In this document: one piece after another, positions 61,302 through 64,000 of the stretch
Position numbering within the stretch: the stretch's first letter is position 1
Layout: each line of letters begins with the position of its first letter
Assembly (NCBI RefSeq): GCF_032854445.1
Contig: NC_088298.1
Location: forward strand, 23,273,295-23,337,294
Length of the DNA stretch: 64,000 bases
From: Liolophura sinensis
Lineage: Eukaryota; Mollusca; Polyplacophora; Chitonida; Chitonidae
Direction: 5' to 3'
Program-made: the position numbers and the translations under genes
Notes under the pieces: model-generated
What the model was told of the DNA's origin: nothing
Database searches by the model: none
Seen by the model: only the letters and a program-made list of their open reading frames with translations

Positions 61302-63730
61302 GCACACACATTTTATGATAGTTTGGAAAGTATAGAAAATTGTAGCTATCCTTAAATTGAAAGTTTCTGAATGTTGAAAGTCTACCTACCCTTTGTGAAT
61401 CTTGGTGTGCTCTCATCATAAGCTGGACGATACGAGGCAGAGCTCCGTGTTCCCTCAGTGGTGCATGATTGGCTGGGCAGAGAGCCAAGTTACGGATCAG
61501 ACCAACCACAGCCTTGATCAGCGGCCAGCGACTGGGTGGGTGCAGCAGCTTGACTAGGACGGGCAGGCCATAGTGCAGGCGCACTGCGTTCTGGGCCATC
61601 TCTGCCTCCGGGTGACGGCTTGTCAGATGACGCAAGGCACACACCTACAGAAAAAGATCAGGAACAAATTTTAAACGTTTTGACTACAATGTTTTATAAC
61701 ATTTATAACTGACAAATATAACTAAATCTCCTGATCAAATTTCACACATTTTGAAAACAATGTTGAAATGCATTGTAACTAAAAACAAAAAGAAATCAGA
61801 CATAATTGGGATTGGCAAGACTGAATTCACAAATTTTGAATCCAAGGTTGCATTGTTTTATAACAAGTAAAAGTGGAAGAAACGCACAAATACAACTGAA
61901 ATACAAGGCAAAGTTCTATAGTTATCATTTCCATTAGAAAGTGTACCGAGTCTAAAAGACATCCCTTCACATGTTGTCATTTAAATTGCAAAATTAAGAT
62001 GAAACTAAAAGATTCAAATGTGTAAGAAAATAGCGCAAGCCACAAATCACTGGAACAGATCAGAAGACGAGTTATTATGACAAAAGGCTCTACTACACGC
62101 CAGACAAACAGGCAGCAGACTTACCGATGGTTCTGTGATGTCTTCGCGATCGCCGGCCTGCATGATGGTGCGCACCAGAGCCTCGATCCCGCCCACCTGG
62201 CACACAGTGACTTTGTTCCTCATGTTATTACAGGTGAGGTTAGAGAGGATACCTGCAGCACAGGTGACCACATTGATGTCATTGTGGGAGAGAAGCTGAA
62301 CCAACATCTGTAACAGACCCTCCATGTTGTCCTGTAGGAATAGAATGAAATGACATTTTGCCTGTCAGTTACATGAAAAATTTGAATGTTCTGCAATCTT
62401 TTATTTCACCCTCTTAATATGTTTATCCCCCTTCATCACTGGTTAAAACAAGTCCCTAGGGATTTCATTCCCAATGTATCACATAATTTGTTTTCAATTG
62501 TTTATAACACAGTGGCTATCATGAAATGAATCTATTTGATCGTTTTATAGTAAGCCCAAGTATGCATGAACAAAATAATGACTCATTCAATCAGTTGTTT
62601 ACAAAGAATTTCTAATTTATACAGCTTAACCATATTGGCGGCAGACAAGTTTACCATAAATATGGAAATGCGCCATATGAGCGTCGTCTGCTTATCACCA
62701 AGTCCCCAGGAACAGCGAGTGCAGAAGATCCAACAAAATACCTGTCGAAGGTCAGGTGTGAACCAGCACCTCTTTTCACAATGATTGACCGACCATCTTC
62801 CATTACAGCAGACACAGGGTTACTTACACATTTGGTGGCTGCGTCAGACAAGTTCCTCAATGTCCAAAGACAGTTGAGGACGAGTCTCTGGCTCTGGTGT
62901 CCCAGGTGCATGGCCAGGGACTGCATACCCCCAGCCTCCACCACAGCTGGCTTGTTGCTGGAGCACACTGAAAGCACCTTCAACACGCGAGAGGTCGTCC
63001 ACAGCAGCTTCTCGTAGGTGTAGGAGCGCATGATACGCACCAATTCTCCCGGCCCACCACTAGCCAGGATTATCAGCTGGAAGAGTCCAAAGCATGCAAT
63101 AAAATACCGCTATGATTTTCAAAAAAGTTCTTGTGGCAAACAAAAAGTGAAGGATTGTTATAACTAAGCAGTCTGGTGGACATGGATCCTCCCCTTTTCT
63201 GAATTTTCCAAGCCACTTTTTTTTTTTTTTTTTTAAAAACAGACCAATGATCATTGTTCACCTCCCTAGCAGCAAAATATTTCACACACTGTATTAGACC
63301 ATCAAAATGTAACCTAATGCATCATCTGTCTTTTACAAGCAGCTGAAGAATGTGTTGAAATACCATGATACACATTTATTAAATTTTGGCAATGTCCAGA
63401 GCTTCAAGGGAATGTAGTTTTCAACACTTGTGCGAGCCTTGTGTACATAGCGGCTAAAGTTTTACCAAGAGACAGGGTAGCTGGACGTCAAACATTAGCA
63501 CAGGTGCATAACGAAACTCCTGACTCACTTTGCTTTCTTGGTTTCCATAGGCAAGGATCTGCAGACAGTCTGTGGTAATGGCTAAAAATTTGACGTTATT
63601 CCTCTGGAGCAGGGCCACCATCTTCTGCAAACCGCCAGCCAGACGCACAGCCATTTTGGAGCCGTCTTGATGTAACAGCAAGTTGTGAAGTGTGGTGATT
63701 GCATAAAACAGGACAGACTCCAACGGGGAA
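57152..63730 (-). CDS. CTNNB1: Beta-catenin (armadillo), 3' nine exons; 5' part outside window
   Basis: Exons in transcription order: 63539-63730, 62828-63075, 62125-62331, 61390-61644, 60695-60853, 59734-59884, 59185-59312, 58268-58388, 57152-57342 (stop 57152-57154). They encode the Arm repeats from about repeat 3 onward ([86 protein letters not shown]) and a C-terminal tail ending AWFDTDL, the conserved beta-catenin terminus. Beta-catenin links cadherins to alpha-catenin and acts as the Wnt coactivator with TCF. All junctions are GT/AG. Exon 59734-59884 contains two compensating indels (see its entry). The gene is convergent with copy R. Confidence 0.96.
58268..58388 (-). CDS. CTNNB1: Beta-catenin exon: C-terminal tail
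   Basis: Reads [20 protein letters not shown], then [20 protein letters not shown]. This is a low-complexity transactivation-tail sequence, less conserved than the Arm domain. Acceptor CCTGACAG, donor GTATGTC. Confidence 0.88.
59185..59312 (-). CDS. CTNNB1: Beta-catenin exon: end of Arm domain
   Basis: Reads [20 protein letters not shown] and [20 protein letters not shown], then WVD. Acceptor TTTGTCCAG, donor GTAAGTAG. Confidence 0.94.
59734..59884 (-). CDS. CTNNB1: Beta-catenin exon: late Arm repeats, with paired frameshifts
   Basis: Reads [20 protein letters not shown] and [13 protein letters not shown] in frame. One extra base (GGCCGCC where GGCGCC is expected) then shifts the frame, so the conserved [11 protein letters not shown] appears only in the +1 frame. 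About 33 nt later one base is missing (CACTCAGGAAC) and the original frame returns as RNEGV. The exon length (151 nt) still fits the flanking phases. A consensus error in the assembly is the likelier cause, and a real short frameshifted segment is the alternative. Confidence 0.85.
60695..60853 (-). CDS. CTNNB1: Beta-catenin exon: Arm repeat with variable loop
   Basis: Starts [20 protein letters not shown], the exposed insert loop, and continues [19 protein letters not shown] to NCIPLFVQ. Acceptor GCTCGCAG, donor GTAAAT. Confidence 0.93.
60944..60962 (+). repeat. G-run with quadruplex potential
   Basis: Two runs of seven G and one of three, separated by single T residues, in a beta-catenin intron about 90 bp upstream of an acceptor on the gene strand, where it is C-rich. 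A similar G-rich run lies at 46689-46708. Confidence 0.6.
61257..61310. repeat. Palindromic compound microsatellite
   Basis: (TG)n(TA)n(CA)n in a beta-catenin intron. The TG and CA arms are complementary, so the tract can fold into a hairpin. Confidence 0.9.
61390..61644 (-). CDS. CTNNB1: Beta-catenin exon: Arm repeats
   Basis: Reads [40 protein letters not shown] and [18 protein letters not shown], ending AHQDSQR at donor GTAGGT. Confidence 0.95.
62125..62331 (-). CDS. CTNNB1: Beta-catenin exon: Arm repeats
   Basis: Reads [20 protein letters not shown], then [24 protein letters not shown] and [10 protein letters not shown]. Acceptor TTCCTACAG, donor GTAAGTC. Confidence 0.95.
62828..63075 (-). 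CDS. CTNNB1: Beta-catenin exon: Arm repeats
   Basis: Reads [20 protein letters not shown] through [18 protein letters not shown] to [14 protein letters not shown]. The residues forming the groove are well conserved. Donor GTAAGT. Confidence 0.95.
63539..63730 (-). CDS. CTNNB1: Beta-catenin exon: Arm repeats, first exon in window
   Basis: Reads [19 protein letters not shown] to [17 protein letters not shown], matching the central Arm region of animal beta-catenin. Acceptor TTCGTTCAG, donor GTGAGTC. Confidence 0.95.
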
Positions 63731-64000
63731 CTGAACGAATAAAAACAGGTTTTCAAATTTTCATCCACATTTTAACAATAATAATAGTGCTCTTATCAAA
63801 GTTCAGGAACCACTATTACCAGATCCAGTACATCAAACTTTAATTTCTTCAAAATGTTCAAGTTAATGAAAAAAATACAGAGAAGGATATTAAGCCACAC
63901 GTATTTTCCATTTTTCTTGGACACGTTTTAGTGTTGTCAATAAGGCTTTATGGATATCTGTAGGGTTGGAATTCTGAGTTGAAATGACAAGACCTTTGAC

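Overview
The window is eukaryotic and very probably molluscan or at least lophotrochozoan. It has intron-rich genes with GT/AG junctions, many tRNA-headed SINE copies with (AAAT)n-type tails, MITEs, a Tc1-like transposon, and an armadillo-repeat protein typical of animal beta-catenin. The species cannot be named from the sequence alone.

Layout. (1) Positions 265-22907, minus strand: 17 exons of a secreted multidomain protein. The order is signal peptide, short linker, then VWD-C8-TIL-EGF-like, VWD-C8-TIL-EGF-like, VWD-C8-TIL. The gene runs off the left edge before its last exons. (2) Positions 22908-33937: an 11 kb spacer with no recognisable gene, filled with SINEs, MITEs and a retroposed minisatellite. 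(3) Positions 33938 to about 53860, plus strand: a complete paralogue of the first gene. It is arranged head to head and ends in a further EGF-like module and a von Willebrand A domain with an intact MIDAS (21 coding exons, 1522 residues, an intron in the 3' UTR and an AATAAA signal). All 17 exons visible in both copies have identical lengths and phases, while the introns hardly align. (4) Positions 53.9-57.1 kb: a repeat-bearing stretch between convergent genes. (5) Positions 57152-63730, minus strand: nine 3' exons of beta-catenin, ending in the family's C-terminal WFDTDL; the 5' part lies beyond the right edge.

The VWD proteins look like extracellular, disulfide-rich, possibly multimerising matrix, mucus or adhesive proteins. 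Each VWD carries a GDPH motif and a CGxC motif. The precise role is not known.

The most unusual material is in the introns. At least eight minisatellites occupy introns of the VWD pair, and several are shared by both copies but expanded differently. One 36-bp array begins exactly at a 5' splice site, and its first units repeat that splice site. A 1 kb piece of the same array with a SINE has been copied into the spacer between what look like target-site duplications, inside a MITE. Two MITEs sit directly upstream of the polypyrimidine tracts of two consecutive exons. One beta-catenin exon carries two compensating single-base indels.
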